A stretch of 64,000 nucleotides of DNA from Penicillus capitatus (taxonomy: Eukaryota > Chlorophyta). The notes under the pieces were generated by a model. That model was not told the origin of the DNA. It did no database searches and saw only the letters and a program-made list of their open reading frames with translations. Below are positions 1 to 11,900 of the stretch, piece by piece (position 1 is the stretch's first letter; each line of letters begins with the position of its first letter). Made by a program: the position numbers and the translations under genes. The stretch lies in contig OZ287699.1 of NCBI GenBank assembly GCA_965649825.1, forward strand, positions 558,001 to 622,000, read 5' to 3'.

Positions 1-143
1 CAGGCGATGGGGGACAGGAGCACCTAAGAGACTCGACATCGTGCAGTCGAAAGGAGAAACGCAACGATCGGCGCCACAAACGGTAAGATGCGTACAATGA
101 TGAGGGATCAAATATGATTCGTCGTCGTCGTCGGCAACAAGGA
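1..143. other. left-edge sequence without a gene call
   Basis: This is the sequence downstream of the stop of the WDR44-like gene. It has a short TCG trinucleotide run near 118-134. I see no coding signal that continues off the window edge. Confidence 0.4.
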
Positions 144-2041
144 TTATTGTCGAGTGGGCACACCGAAGTTCTCCCAGACGCGAATCTCTCCGCGACTGCC
201 GCCAGTGACAAAGACCTGACCCCAGAGGCGAAACTCAGGAGGCAGCGTTTCGGCTGTGGGCGTCGTCAAGCCGATCATTTTCATAAGGGCATGGTCATTG
301 CTGCCCGACGGAGATCCCACGTCGAGTTTCTCACAGGGACGACGACAGATGTCGGGGCAGAAAGTAGCACATGGACAGAATCCGTGATGCGCTTGAAAGC
401 ACTCCCATTCTGAGAGCTTTTCGCGTTCTTGTTTCTTGAATGGCCGTGCAGCACCTGTCCAGACGTACACGCGACCATCATCCGATCCAGAAATGAGATA
501 GGACCCATCGACCGTCGGCGAGGCGACGATGGGACGACCAGAATCGTTGGCATGACCCTTGAACTTGCACAGATGTCGCGGAGGTGTTGTTGCCTGGAAC
601 AGTGCCATATGGTGGAGAGGGATAAGATGGGGAGAGGACTTGAAGGAGACGGATGCGTGAGTCATGTGTGCTGACGATAAATGTGTGATCGCCGACGTTG
701 GCGCGAACGATGCCTGTGACTTTTGTTCCCTTTCGATGACGTCCCGTGCGATTCTTGACATCAATCTCTGCACGTTTTTCTAATCGATTGCCGTTAAGAT
801 TGTAGATGCGACATCGACCTGGAGTGCGAACGGGGGTCATTGTTTTTTGATGTGACGTGAGAGGAGGTACCGTCAAAGCAGCCGGCAACGATCGTCCGGC
901 CATCTGCCGAGAAACACAAGGCCGTGAAAATGTCCTTCTCGCTGGCGATGCTCGCAGAGGCAACGACTTTGTACTCTGCGATATTCCAAAGTCGGAGGAC
1001 GCCGTCTCCAGAACCTAAGATCACACTTTTCTGGATGCACGCAAAGAGTGAACCGCGTTGTCTGCCTGAGATGAATCGACCGGCATCGAGGGGGTGGAAC
1101 CGAATTGAAGTAACGTAGTTGACATGAGGGAATTCCCGTAAGCAGTTCTCATGTCGAACATGCCACAGTCTCACACTTTTATCCAGAGCAGCCGATAGTA
1201 CAAATTCGGATTTGTGTGACCAACAAATATCGAGGATGTCAGATTTGTGCCCCCGGAATACTTGGAGAGGTACTGGATCGAATACGGGGATGTCGACTTT
1301 TTTCAGTGTTGAAGACTTTCTGTAAAAAGAGTGAGCGAGCAAAAAGAGTGAGATTGCCATACCTATTTTCCATCACTTGCCAGATGTAAACGTTTCCATC
1401 TTCTCCACCTGTTGCAAGCATGTTGTGATTCGGACTAAATTGCATGACCCAAACGACTCCTTGATGGATCTTTATTTCTTGTACGAGCCGCAAATCTGAC
1501 AGACATTTTTCGGACCTTTTGTTCGTCATCACCTTGCCATGAATGGACATCTCACTCTTTTATTAAGAGTGAGAAAACGTACAGGTCGTGTCTGATCGAT
1601 GCATGGTTCTCTGACAGAGTGTCGTGAGCACGGTGAAGGACTTTCTGAAATCTTCCGTCTAGTTCGATGGACAAAACTGAGTAAGGATGCACGCCTATCT
1701 CACACTTTACGCATTTTCTCACTCTTTTCTCTCGTTGCCTTACCCTGGGCTTCCCATCGACGGGTCACTCACTTGCCGTGGAGTGTTCTGGAGATCCTCT
1801 TGCGGTTCCTAAACAGAAAGACGTTGTCTTGGATGACGGTGATGAAGCACAGCTTCCCCACAGGCGTCCCAGGTTTGGGCAATTTTAGATATCCAAAGAG
1901 GTCGAGGAAATCGTCGACAGCAATCTGTTCGCCGTCCGAGATTTCGATACGGTCGCCGCTTTCATTAATGCGATATCTCTTTCCCGTCTCCAAGTCTTTG
2001 ATGATGAATTCTTCGTCGCTCAGCGCCGGTTCTGCGCTCAT
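144..2041 (-). CDS. WDR44-like WD40-repeat protein, multi-exon
   Basis: The protein joins across at least six short introns. The N-terminus (start at 2041, MSAEPALSDEEF) is charged, followed by a Ser/Pro/Arg-rich linker and then WD40 repeats. Readable repeat segments include GGEDGNVYIWQV, AALDKSVRLWHV, SGDGVLRLWNI, ISGSDDGRVYVWTG and the terminal GGSRGEIRVWENF. The order and the segment around THDSRIRL match WDR44, a Rab11-binding scaffold of recycling endosomes; the family match is my judgement from residue patterns. Introns carry CTCACTCTTTT/AAAAGAGTGAG motifs (1324-1352, 1551-1573, 1699-1728). The intron at 1015-1065 needs a GC donor to keep FISGSGDG in frame. It is divergent from the SS18-like gene, with 169 bp between starts. 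Confidence 0.85.
1551..1573. repeat. hairpin-type intronic inverted repeat
   Basis: CTCACTCTTTT is followed after three bases by AAGAGTGAG, an almost perfect inverted repeat. It fills most of a roughly 32-nt intron of the WDR44-like gene. On the sense strand the intron ends at the last bases of the right arm (GTGAG). It is the cleanest example of a motif pair seen in many introns of the first 13 kb. Confidence 0.6.
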
Positions 2042-2210
2042 GATATGGTGGTGGTCAGCAAAATGAAAGCAATGAAGGTAAGGGACGGATGACGTGTGCG
2101 TGCGTGCGTTCGTTCGAGATCCAATGCGTCCAAGAGCCCTTCCTGAGAGTCTAACGACCTCGCGACGACCCGCGGGCGCGGTGCAAGGAAACAGCGATTC
2201 AGCAACGTCC

Positions 2211-2613
2211 ATGCGAACGGCCGTTATCTCCACCGAAACGATCCAACAAGTCCTACGCCATACGGCAAATTATCACACTAACGAAATGCATGATGGCTAG
2301 TACTTAAGCGAGAATCATGCACTTATCAAAGCCATCATGGAGGCCACCAGTCGTAACGAAGTGGCGGACTGCGCTCGGTTAGAACCTCTCTTTGTGCAGA
2401 TAACGCATGTCTCTGCTGGATGGTAGGTATCAACAGAAGCTTCAACAGAATCTGATGTACCTAGCCGCCATTGCCGATGCCCAGCCTCAACCTCCAATCC
2501 AAACAACCCAGGCACCTTCCTGTATGAAATTGTGTCCCGTTAGATTTTCTCCTCTCTTATACAGGGGATGCCAGCTCGGTTGCCAGCAGACTCCAATTCG
2601 ACTATGTCATAAG
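2211..2613 (+). CDS. SS18/GIF-type transcription coactivator (SSXT/SNH domain)
   Basis: Three short introns join a compact protein: an N-terminal MRTAVISTETIQQ, then LSENHALIKAIMEATSRNEVADCA, then RYQQKLQQNLMYLAAIADAQ. This is the SNH/SSXT domain of SS18 (SWI/SNF subunit in animals) and of plant GIF/AN3 coactivators, which bridge transcription factors to chromatin remodellers. The hallmark ...YQQKLQQNLMYLAAIADAQPQ is nearly identical to family members. The rest is short (GMPARLPADS), so the usual Gln/Gly-rich tail is missing or greatly reduced. The last intron (2512-2564) uses a GC donor. Start chosen at the only ATG that opens the domain in frame. Confidence 0.85.
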
Positions 2614-2708
2614 ATCTTACAGCGGATGTCCGGCAGCAAAATCGAAAAGCAGATCAAAGCATGCTCAAAAATGCACAAGGCTTGAAGGTCGTACAAAATT
2701 GTGTAGCA

Positions 2709-4051
2709 TCATGGGTTGGTTGGCTTCGTCTTGCCTCGAATCCGGACATGCAGTTTCTCTTCTGAGCTCGCCGTCGCTCCGAGAAGCTTTTCCTCTGTTT
2801 TCAACTGCTGTTCCAATCCAACGAGATGATTAAACTCTTTAAGTGTGACCATCTTGTCCAGCTCATCCTTCGTGCTGCCTTTCTCGGCCAAAGTCTTATA
2901 GACTTCTCTCAACGCTCTTGTCGCCGCCAACAAACCTAATCTCACACTTTTTACCAGATGAGTGATCTGTGCCCTCTCATGCCTGTGAGGGGATGGACAA
3001 CGATATGGAATCCCAGCTCTTGCAGCTCATCTAGATTTTTCATGGGCGTCAGACCACCCTCTAGTATATTACAGACACGCAGACCCTGTAGGAGAGAAGC
3101 AGTAAATGAGTAACACGTGTGAGGGTGTGCGTGCTTTTGTTCTCTTGCCGATTTCTTGCAGTTCGTAACGGCTTCTGGGAGCTTCGACGAAACCGGCATC
3201 CGCTCCAGCATCCTGTCGACTGAAAGAGTGACGGAGAAGCTGGGAAGAAGCTGTAGACCATGTAGAGATTGACACGGGTGATCGCTTCATCCAGTCCACG
3301 TTTCGCAGATGTTCCACGGGCATCTGTCCGAGCAATGAGAAAGAAATCTGCACCGTTGATAGCTTCAGACGCCGCATAGATCTAGCTCACAGCTTCTCGA
3401 TAGCTTCTTGTTTTGTAAGAGGCAGAAACGGCGGACCTTGGAAGCATGCTCCTCCATGGAGATGACTTCTTTGCCTCGCAGATGACCACCCATTTTGGGC
3501 CAGACCTGATCCTCGATGCAGCATCCCTTGCATCCAGCCTTGATCAACTGCCGCACTGTTCTCTGAACATTCAACACTCCACCACCACCTGCAGCTTCCT
3601 ATAAGCTTTTTCCTCTATTCGAGTAATGCCTGCCTGTATCCGCATCGGCAATGATCGGAAGATCGGGAACCGCATTGTGAATCTGTCCTGCTTTGCGTGC
3701 CATCTCCGGCGGCGTCAAGATCCCCAAGTCTGGTTCTCCGAGCAACGTAGCTGAGACGCCGAGTCCGCTGATAAAAGCCGCTTTGTGTCTTTCACTCTGC
3801 AGAATCCTGGCCGACCAGGCATCGTAGACGCCTTCAGGTCGCAAGGCCGATAGTGAAATGGCAGCCAGCGGTCGTCAACACGTACCCGGAAGTAACACGA
3901 TGCCGTTTTCGTCGATCAGTCGATGTACCGTCGTTTTCCGTGGCTTGGTGCCATTGCCTGCCGCAGCGACGCGACTCGCTGATCGGTACGCGTGGGATCT
4001 AACACGCCAGTAAACATTCGATGCTGCGACCTCCATTCCGGTAAGAATCAT
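2709..4051 (-). CDS. isocitrate lyase / PEP mutase superfamily enzyme
   Basis: Exons join to a complete (beta/alpha)8 family protein: a basic, Ser/Arg-rich leader (possible organelle presequence), GIVLLPGVYDAWSARI, ADADTGGGG (metal-binding Asp pair), KAGCKGCCIEDQVWPK, ARTDARGT, DAGADAGFVEAP, and a helical tail ending GKTKPTNP. The family contains carboxyphosphonoenolpyruvate mutase-like proteins, methylisocitrate lyase and oxaloacetate hydrolase. The substrate cannot be told here. The usual lyase motif KxCGH reads KMGGH, so the catalytic Cys is absent. Two introns (3589-3633 and 2936-2982) have GC donors that restore conserved sequence exactly. Start could be 4051 or the next Met at 4036. It lies just downstream of the mitochondrial carrier gene, same strand. 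Confidence 0.85.
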
Positions 4052-4199
4052 GACGGTCCATTAAACAAACGACGCCGAAACCGATGTCGTTTGGTAAACA
4101 ATTTCGAGCACCACATGTTCAGCGATGTCAACCGACTGAGGATTGACCGTCCAAGAACGAACGCAGCAGCAAACAAACAAACAATAAAGAATGTGACGA

Positions 4200-5380
4200 T
4201 TAATTGGGGAACAATAAGTGTGAGACTTTCTCCACAGTATAGAGCATCACAGCATTCGCAGGAGCGGCCCGTACAAGACACGGTGAGAAGCCCTTGTAGA
4301 AGCGTCGAATGCCGCCATCTGCAAAGAGTTTCTGTCACAGAACAATCAAACGTCACTCTTTCTCACTCTTTTGTGACATGCGTTCTTACTTGAGCTGTCG
4401 GCACGAGACGAGGATAGGCGCGCTCTGATTTGACGATCGCATCGGACATCTGGGCAGATTTGATGACGTCGATCGGGTAGGTCAGGCACCAGTACATAAG
4501 CCCACCGATTCCGGCGGCGGAGAGAATGACGTAAGATGGCAGTTCCGAGGTTTTGCATTCCAATCTCTTCGCCATTTGCTCTTTCATCACCTGAAATGAT
4601 CCGAGGTAGACAGAATTGCCGGGGACATTGCGCAGAATAGTGGGAGCCAGTCCCTGAAAGGGACCCCGGATGCCGTTGGCCTTCAACGACTTATTGACGA
4701 CGTCCATAATGCCGGTAAAAGGTGGCTTGTAATTGGGATCGGCTTTGGCTCGAATGATCTGCACTTGGATCTGGGATTTGTAGAAATCGATGGGGCCTTC
4801 GGTAAAAGCGGCTGCAAAGCCTGTCATGGCACCTGCCTTGTAGAAGTCAGCCGTCGTCAGCTTTCGAACTGTCCCATCAGCATTCGTGCCCAGATACCGC
4901 TGCGATGCGCCAAAGGCTGTGAAAAGAGTTGCCCGAAAGAACATCTGTCCTGCAAGCGGAGAAGTCACACCCTGTCACATCATCTCACACTTTTGTCCGA
5001 GGGCACAACACAGCGAAAATCACACCTTGTACAGTCCTCCCATTCCTTCCCATTGAATCGTCTTTTTAAAACAATCGACCAGACCATCTAACAGGACACT
5101 TCTCGTCAGCGAACGAACGAACATCCGCTTGGCATTACGGTAGATGGGCGGATTGGTAGGCTGCGTCTGAAGTCGAACTTTGAGTGTGTCGAACGGATGG
5201 CCGACGAGAGTGACGGATAGGCCACCTGAAGCAATTCGGGTCACGAGCGACAAGAGCCGCGTCCGAGGAGGTTTCACCCGCGGTGCCGGCAACGATGTCT
5301 CCCACCACTTTGAAAATACCCGACGTGACAACCGGGGCCACGGCTGTCGATGCCACAACGTCTTGCGGTTTTGTCGTCAT
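4200..5380 (-). CDS. mitochondrial carrier family protein (SLC25)
   Basis: Five exons join to a roughly 300-residue six-helix carrier. Signature PX[D/E]XX[K/R] motifs are visible: [13 protein letters not shown] (repeat 1), [14 protein letters not shown] (repeat 2) and [14 protein letters not shown] (repeat 3). The C-terminus reads [20 protein letters not shown]. The pattern is closest to the carnitine/acylcarnitine and basic amino-acid carrier branch, but the substrate is not assigned. It resides in the mitochondrial inner membrane. The intron near 4970-5030 ends TGATGTGACAG; the last intron contains AAAAGAGTGAG and ends TGTGACAG. Start at 5380 gives [12 protein letters not shown]; an in-frame Met at 5458 would add 26 residues. 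Confidence 0.9.
4351..4376. repeat. tandem CACTCTTT motif within carrier intron
   Basis: TCACTCTTTCTCACTCTTTTGTGAC: two copies of the TCACTCTTT element in the last intron of the carrier gene. On the gene's sense strand they read AAAAGAGTGAG then AAAGAGTGAC, upstream of the TGTGACAG acceptor. Confidence 0.55.
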
Positions 5381-5626
5381 CTCGAGACTTCGCGGGCGGT
5401 GTTTGACAAAGAACTGCGAAAGCGAGCAGTCGGCAAAGATCGATCGTAGATTCTCCAACGGTGATGGGACACTTCACGATGGGACGTCTTCAGATATGGC
5501 CTGACCGCGAGCGTAACACAGGAGCAACCGTTTGGTCGAACGATCTTCCCACCATCCAACTGCAAGTGCGTTTTTTCTTGTCACCCTTCGTTTGTGCGCG
5601 TCATCTATTTTCGCACGACCACACCT

Positions 5627-6532
5627 ATGCTTCAATCTATGTCTACTCTCTTCGTATTCATCGCTGTCTTATGTATCCACGTGTGCGTTGGCCAAACTGC
5701 TTCGGCTCCAGAAATGCAGCCGTCGAACGAAGGTGACGTCGACGACATCGACGCCATCGCGTTCGTCGAGGAACACGGGATCGAAGCGTATGATGAGATT
5801 TTCTATCACAGGCGCTCAGACAATGTCACGGCATGTCTACAGTCTCCAGATGCCAGAAGCCGCGTCATCCAGATTTGTATGTCGCACACCATCATGGAGC
5901 AGTGTACTATCGGCGGAAAGAAATCGCACTTCAACTTTCATGACTGTCAGGGACGCTCATGCATTTCAGCCTTTTCGAGAGAACTGTCCATGTGTTTGCT
6001 GGAGAAGTCAGGCGTCATACCTGAACTGAACAGAGAGCTGAGCGAGGAATGGATATGCGCTCTGCCTACGGGTGGACATCCCATCTTCGAGTGGCAGCCG
6101 CCTGCTTTTATACAAGCGATGGGAAACAGAAGTCACTTTGACTGTTTGACGGCATTGCCTCCGAAGACACTCCTGGAACGTAGAGTCACGTGCGAAGACG
6201 GATACCCTATCGTGGAACACCGCTTGACATTTGTTTCTGAGTCATTTTTAAGAACCAATGAACGAAAAGTGCGATGCGTGGCATCACAGTCATGTGGATT
6301 GCCTGGGATCTTTACTGGAGAACTGGCATGTTACGCAGTCGCAGCTGAGGAGGAGGACGATCGTGATAACGGCGATGATGATGCACTGGATTTTGCAATT
6401 GCCGAATCTCCCGAGACATCTTTAGAGATTTTCGATGACAGTAGTCATGCTGTTAGAGCAGCCTTCTCTGCAGAAGGATGGATGATAGTGATGGCCCTAC
6501 TGATGATCTTTTTGAGTCTATTTTTTCAATGA
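5627..6532 (+). CDS. secreted cysteine-rich protein, probably GPI-anchored
   Basis: Single exon of about 300 residues. The N-terminus (Met at 5627 or 5639) is a clear signal peptide, STLFVFIAVLCIHVCVGQ. The body has many cysteines (ACLQ, ICMSH, QCTIGG, CQGRSCIS, MCLLEK, WICALP, DCLTAL, TCEDGY, RCVASQSCG, LACYAV) and potential N-glycosylation sites (NVT, NRS). An acidic stretch (EEEDDRDNGDDDALD) precedes a C-terminal hydrophobic tail, WMIVMALLMIFLSLFFQ, with no cytoplasmic residues, as in GPI-attachment signals. I recognise no domain family. A cell-surface role is inferred from topology only. Confidence 0.75.
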   Translation: MLQSMSTLFVFIAVLCIHVCVGQTASAPEMQPSNEGDVDDIDAIAFVEEHGIEAYDEIFYHRRSDNVTACLQSPDARSRVIQICMSHTIMEQCTIGGKKSHFNFHDCQGRSCISAFSRELSMCLLEKSGVIPELNRELSEEWICALPTGGHPIFEWQPPAFIQAMGNRSHFDCLTALPPKTLLERRVTCEDGYPIVEHRLTFVSESFLRTNERKVRCVASQSCGLPGIFTGELACYAVAAEEEDDRDNGDDDALDFAIAESPETSLEIFDDSSHAVRAAFSAEGWMIVMALLMIFLSLFFQ

Positions 6533-7026
6533 TGTTCATTCGACGAAGTTTATCTCCCTTCAAGACCAATACAGACGCCATTCATTCCATGCCCATCGCA
6601 GACATCCGATGTCCTAATGGATTGCTGGGTAGAATGGATGCACAGTACATAGACAACATTCACACACATGGCCTTGGAGGATGAACCTGTGGGATTTTAG
6701 GATCTTTTTCTTACACACAATCTCTCTCCTTATATATGCATGCACATAATAATGACCTCAAGCCTCTATCAATTTATTCTTTTCTGCGCTATCGCTGAAA
6801 AGAGTGTGTTTGTATGGCTTCTCCTTTTTCTAGTAATTCATGCTGATGGGGGAAAGACTGATGACGTGATGGATCTAGGGAGTGTTTGTTTGTTCGTTTG
6901 GTTGCAATAATCAGGCGATCTATGTTCATAAAGCGTTCGGCGTCGTGCTTCCTGTGCGTTTGTTCACCCGTACCACCATTTGGCTCTCCGCCACAGAGCC
7001 CCGCCTTTGACGCCTTCTCCGCCAAA
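6533..7026. other. intergenic region, no gene seen
   Basis: It is a pyrimidine- and AT-rich stretch with CA/TA runs, between the stop of the surface-protein gene and the START-domain gene on the same strand. Probably 3' UTR plus promoter. Confidence 0.4.
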
Positions 7027-8575
7027 ATGCACACCTTTTCGTCGCTCCTCAACTCAGAGGCGACGCTCCCGGGCGTTGCTGACTACGAACACGTGGCGAC
7101 GCTCGTCCTCGGCGGTCTACTCGGATTCTTGGTGCGATCCAGCCATGGCCCCATCGCACACAACGTGTCTATCGACAGGTCGCGCTATGGGTCGGGTCCG
7201 GACGCAATACGAACATGACGGCACTCTCCCATTCCTATCTTCGCCGTGGCATCGCACTGATTATGCGCGGCATTGCCCTGCTCAAGTGTGGAGGTCGATA
7301 GTCACGGCCGTCCATCTTCGACGCGGTTTCTCTGCAGAGATGTGACGTTGGCCTCAATCTGGTGGACACCTCCTCCTCGCGTGCGTTCATGGGTAGAAAA
7401 TTCGTCAATGGGATCCACGTCGACCGTAACGGAAAGATCTTCGGCTGCTTCTTCGTCCTCAGACAAAACACGTACAGATTGGTAAGAGATCGCGATCTCG
7501 AGGTAGATGTCTTCCGAAAGAAATGATGTGACTAGGTATGGCACAGAACGTGACGTCGAAATTTTTTTGTCGCGCATCGGTGAAGACAACGGAAGGTGGA
7601 AGTGCATTTGTCAAAATACATTGGAAGGCTGCTTAAAATATGAAGCTTACTGCCGTATCTTGCCGGTTGCTCACTCTTTTGATCACAGATGATGTGACAT
7701 CTCGGTCTTATGTACTAGGGGGGTAAGACCGAATACAAGTCGGTGACGCTGGTGAAAGATGCCACAGCAGAAGAGATGACAGAGTTCTATCTGGATGATC
7801 AATGTCGTTGTCAATGGGTAAAGCAGTTTCTCACTCTTTTCGCCCGAGAATGTGTGACGGACTCTATAGGACAGTATGTTAGCGCATACCGAGCAACTCG
7901 AAAGCGGTTCCGTACGCGATCGCTGCGAAGTGGTGCGCTGGATTCGTCACTTTCCGTTTCCTTTTCTTACGGATCGAGAATACGTCATCGGCCGACGCAT
8001 TTTCCGTAAAGATGACATCATCTACACCGTCAGCAGGGTACCAAAGAGTGAGATCGTGCATTTCGAATATCGTTTTGTGTGATCAGGGCATTGAGCACGC
8101 CGCCGCGCCAATTCAAGATTCCTTGGTGCGCATGGACGTTTTCTATTCGATGTGGAGTTGTCGGGATATCGTGTGTCCTTGGGGAACAGATCAACGCGCC
8201 TGTGAAGTGGTGCTGCTGCACCATGAGCAGTTTAAGATCCCGGAGAAGCTCGCACGCTTCGCCGCCTGCAAAGGCATGTGGGGTTTCGTCAAGTCGATGG
8301 GTCCAGCCATGACATCCTACATCCAGACACAACGCGCAGCCTCTCGCTTTTCCCGTTTCTCGCATTCGAATTCCGAAATCAGTTTCACAACGAGCGAAGG
8401 CTCGAGCAGTTCGATGGAGCGCAACGGCAAACCGAACAAGCTCATGCGCACGGCAAAGCGTGCACTGATTGCGACGTTGGTGACGGTGATCCTCATCAGA
8501 AGATCCCAGGCTGCCCATTTGACAATGACATCTACTCGTACGACAACGAAAGCGAATGGATCCAAACAGAATTGA
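7027..8575 (+). CDS. START-domain lipid-binding protein with N-terminal membrane segment
   Basis: Starts MHTFSSLLNSEATLPG, followed by a short hydrophobic stretch (VATLVLGGLLGFLV) suggesting a membrane anchor. After several short introns the START domain reads SVTLVKDATAEEMTEFYLDD, CEVVRWIRHFPFPFLTDREY, VIGRRIF, RMDVFYSMWSCRDI and ACEVVLLHHEQFKIPEKLA. This matches plant-type StAR-related lipid-transfer domain proteins that bind lipids in a hydrophobic cavity. A tail with a second hydrophobic segment (ALIATLVTVILI) ends the protein. Introns near 7829 and 8040 carry TCTCACTCTTTT and CAAAGAGTGAG with TGTGAC/TGTGATCAG ends. The first two exons (7027-7320) are the least certain. Confidence 0.8.
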
Positions 8576-8959
8576 AAACCCTCTTGCCATATTTGATTGA
8601 ATGAAACAGCAACTGGTATCAAGGGATGTGTGTGTTCGTTCGTTCGTTTGTGCATGCTCTCGTGGGGAAGACACAACGGTTAAGATTTCTCCGTGGGGTA
8701 TCGATTTATGTTATTATCAAAGAAACAGCACGGGATGTGCGGTTTTGCCCATATGTTTGGCGCCGTTGTTGTCATTGGAATCCATTGTTATGATTGCGAA
8801 GTGAATGTCGTTTATAGAATGACCATTAGCCAGCCGTGTACTCTTTGTTCTCATGAGAGCTAAGTTACATGCATCACAACAGACAATAAAGTATACGCCT
8901 GTCGAGAACGGCACAAGATTGTGGCAGGCATCCCGCAGAAAGGCAAAACTGGATTCGGA
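8576..8959. other. convergent 3' intergenic region
   Basis: Lies between the stops of the START gene (+) and the receptor kinase (-). It contains a GTTCGTTCGTTTG microsatellite near 8635-8652. No coding signal. Confidence 0.4.
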
Positions 8960-11900
8960 TCACACGCGTGGCTCCACTAGCAGAAAACCTTCTCTCATGC
9001 GTTCCAGTTCTTCCAAGACTTCATCGATCATCGGCCGTTGCTGTGGATCTTCTGCCCAGCAGCGTTTGGCCAATTCTGTGTAGCATTCAGGGACGCCGTC
9101 TTCGAATGTTGGCCGCCAGTTATCGTACATGATTTTTTTGATGATCAGAAAAGGCGGTACCCCTTCCAAGGGACTCTCTTTGGAAACCAGTTCCCACATG
9201 ACGATTCCAAAAGAGTACACGTCAGATGCAGCTGTCAGTCGCTCCTCTCGGAAGAGCTCCGGAGGCATATGGGTTACGGTACCCGTCGTCTGCGTCGAAA
9301 CATGTGTTGCATGCATCCCTAGCTCACGGCTCAATCCTGTACCCCAAACAAAGATCACACTTTGTATAGCGGTCACACTTTTGGCTCACCGAAATCAGCC
9401 ACTTTCGCCACGAAGCGTTTTCGTTCGTGCGAGCTTCCATTCAACAGGATGTTGGAAGATTTCAGATCGCCGTGGATCGTATTGCGATGCTTCAGGTAGA
9501 GCATTCCTCTGCAGATATCCACACACGTCTCGACAACCAGCACCTGCAGAATGATCCTTCGATCGTGGAGGCATCGATCACACGACGGACCATATTGAGT
9601 CGCTGTCCTTTCACGAATTTTCCTTTCCTTATGGCCTTGTCTAGACTGCCCATGTCACAGTACTCCTGAACGAGCCATGTCTCGACGCGATCTGTCGAGA
9701 AGCTTCGCCCTGTCGAGGTCAAATCCAAGCTGCTACTCATGCTCCTAAACAGCCACGAAATCTTGTGGAAAGAGTGACTGAATACCGGTCACACTTTGGT
9801 GGCGGTTCTGGCCGATACTCATTCGGAACCATTTCAGCCAAATTGAGATATCCACCGCCGCCGCCGCCGATTTCTTTCCTTTCCGACGTCGGCGTTGGAG
9901 GGGCAGGTGGACTGGCAGGAGTCTGGATGACCTAAGATATCGCATATCAGCCGTCTAATCTGAAGGCAGATGCGTGGAGTGACCGGATGTTGCTGACTGA
10001 CCGTCGGGATATGTTCATCCTGCTTTATTTCACGAGTCGTTTGTACGAATGTCTGGACAATGTTCGGATGGTGCAAGTTAGAACTCAAAAGCGCTTCTCT
10101 CTGAGCAGAAGTGCCACGATAGCTCAGTCCATCATGCACGATGACCTTCACCGCTACCGTTGCGCCATTCCATGTGGCTACAATGATAAGGATTGCTCAC
10201 ACAAAACAAAAGAGTGAGTTCTTTACCTTTGAATACTTTTCCAAAGCTCCCAGCCCCGAGCAACGAACCCAATGTGACAGAACCCAACAAACGGCTTGCA
10301 GCTTGCTGATAGGTTTGATGCATATCCACGTTATATCTAGGAGGCAGACATGTTAAGTGTGACCCATAGCAGAGTGAGAGATAGTGTACGCAGCGAGAGG
10401 ATTGGTCGGAATTTCAGGTGTGAGAAATGTCCTCCGTGCTTCCTGGATACCCGTCTTCTCAGCGATCCGAGCCGTCACAGATCCTGTGGAGCGATCGGAT
10501 GCCGGTCCCGACCATCGCTCACTCAGTCGAAACCTGCACATATGCTCAAAACCGGAAAATGTGTGAGAATCACACCTGTAGATGGTAAATACACAGACCG
10601 CCATCAACACGCACATGACCCCAACAATGACAGCGGCTGAGAAGATCAAGGTCTGCTTGTCAGACGGATGTTGGGTGACGGGGATCGCCGTGCCCGGGTG
10701 ACTCTCTGAGTATTCCACGACGTTTTTGGAGTCGGTGCCGTTAATCACGCCTGCCGGAGGTGGAATAACCGTAACCAGACACTGACGCACATGGTATCGC
10801 ACACCGAAGGCCAGATCCCCATTACCATCTCCCCTTTCGATCAAAAAAGACGCATCTTCAATAAATATGGCACCTGAAGGGCACTCGGCCTCTTTCGGAC
10901 ATTTTTCTGCAACGCAGAGGGCAGCAGAGTCGAGATGGGAAGGCATCAATAAGGAGGTGCTTACTCAGCTGACAGCTCTTGAATTCGGTGAGTCGTGAGC
11001 GGCAGTCTTCTGCTTTCCAAACCTCGATTTGTTGTCGTCCACTGCCAAGGCCATCGGGCCGTGTTCTCTTGCGCAGTCCTTTGACCATCCTCTTCAGGTC
11101 ACTGTTACCGAACCCATGCTGCGTGTCCATTTCGATGATCACATTTTCCAACACCACCGTTGCCCGTGGGGAAGCGTCGATGAATGGAAAGATGACTGGC
11201 CATTCGTCCGATGAGAAAATATTGCGCAGGATGAGATCCGTCACGCGAATAATAGGAACACCTGCCACCTAGTAACCCATTCGCACAGTTCATTCTCTCA
11301 GGCACCATCTAAGGCGGTGCTTACGGGAACGCAGCCGTACAACCGTTCTTGGAAATTGATGATGATGAATGGGGGAATGGAGCGACTCGGCTCATAGATG
11401 GTGGTGTTCACCAGCACAGGCTTCTTCTTGCAGATCTTGAAATCCAACGCCACGTTGTAAGGAATGGCAATATGATCATTCTCATTTTCAATTGCCTAAT
11501 GATGCATGGACTCACTCTTATGTGTAAAAGAGTGACCATACCAGTGAGAAGGCTTTCGATACACTAACGTCGGCCTTTTTCCGGTGGACGAATTTGATAA
11601 TGGTATGCGTCAGGTGCCACGTGTAGTTCGGCGTCCATGGGATGGTGGTGTTGTAGAAAATGAGAGCTCCATGTGGACACCTGATGCCCTCATTTCTGTC
11701 GCACCACCAGTCCGTTATGCGACTCCCAGCGCCATAGGGCAACGCCGAAGGATCATCCATGACGGAACGGAGATACTTCGCATTGCGGCGAATCGTTGGT
11801 CCGTTCTCTTCGATGAAGACTTCGACAACGCAGTGATCCAATTCCAGATGCGTCTCCGGAATAGCACCCCGTTCGTTCTTCTCTGGAAGATGGACCCTCA

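Noticed and set aside
144-773. The minus-strand frames here as separate small genes
   Set aside because: They are successive exons of one WD40 protein; conserved repeats continue across the splice sites.
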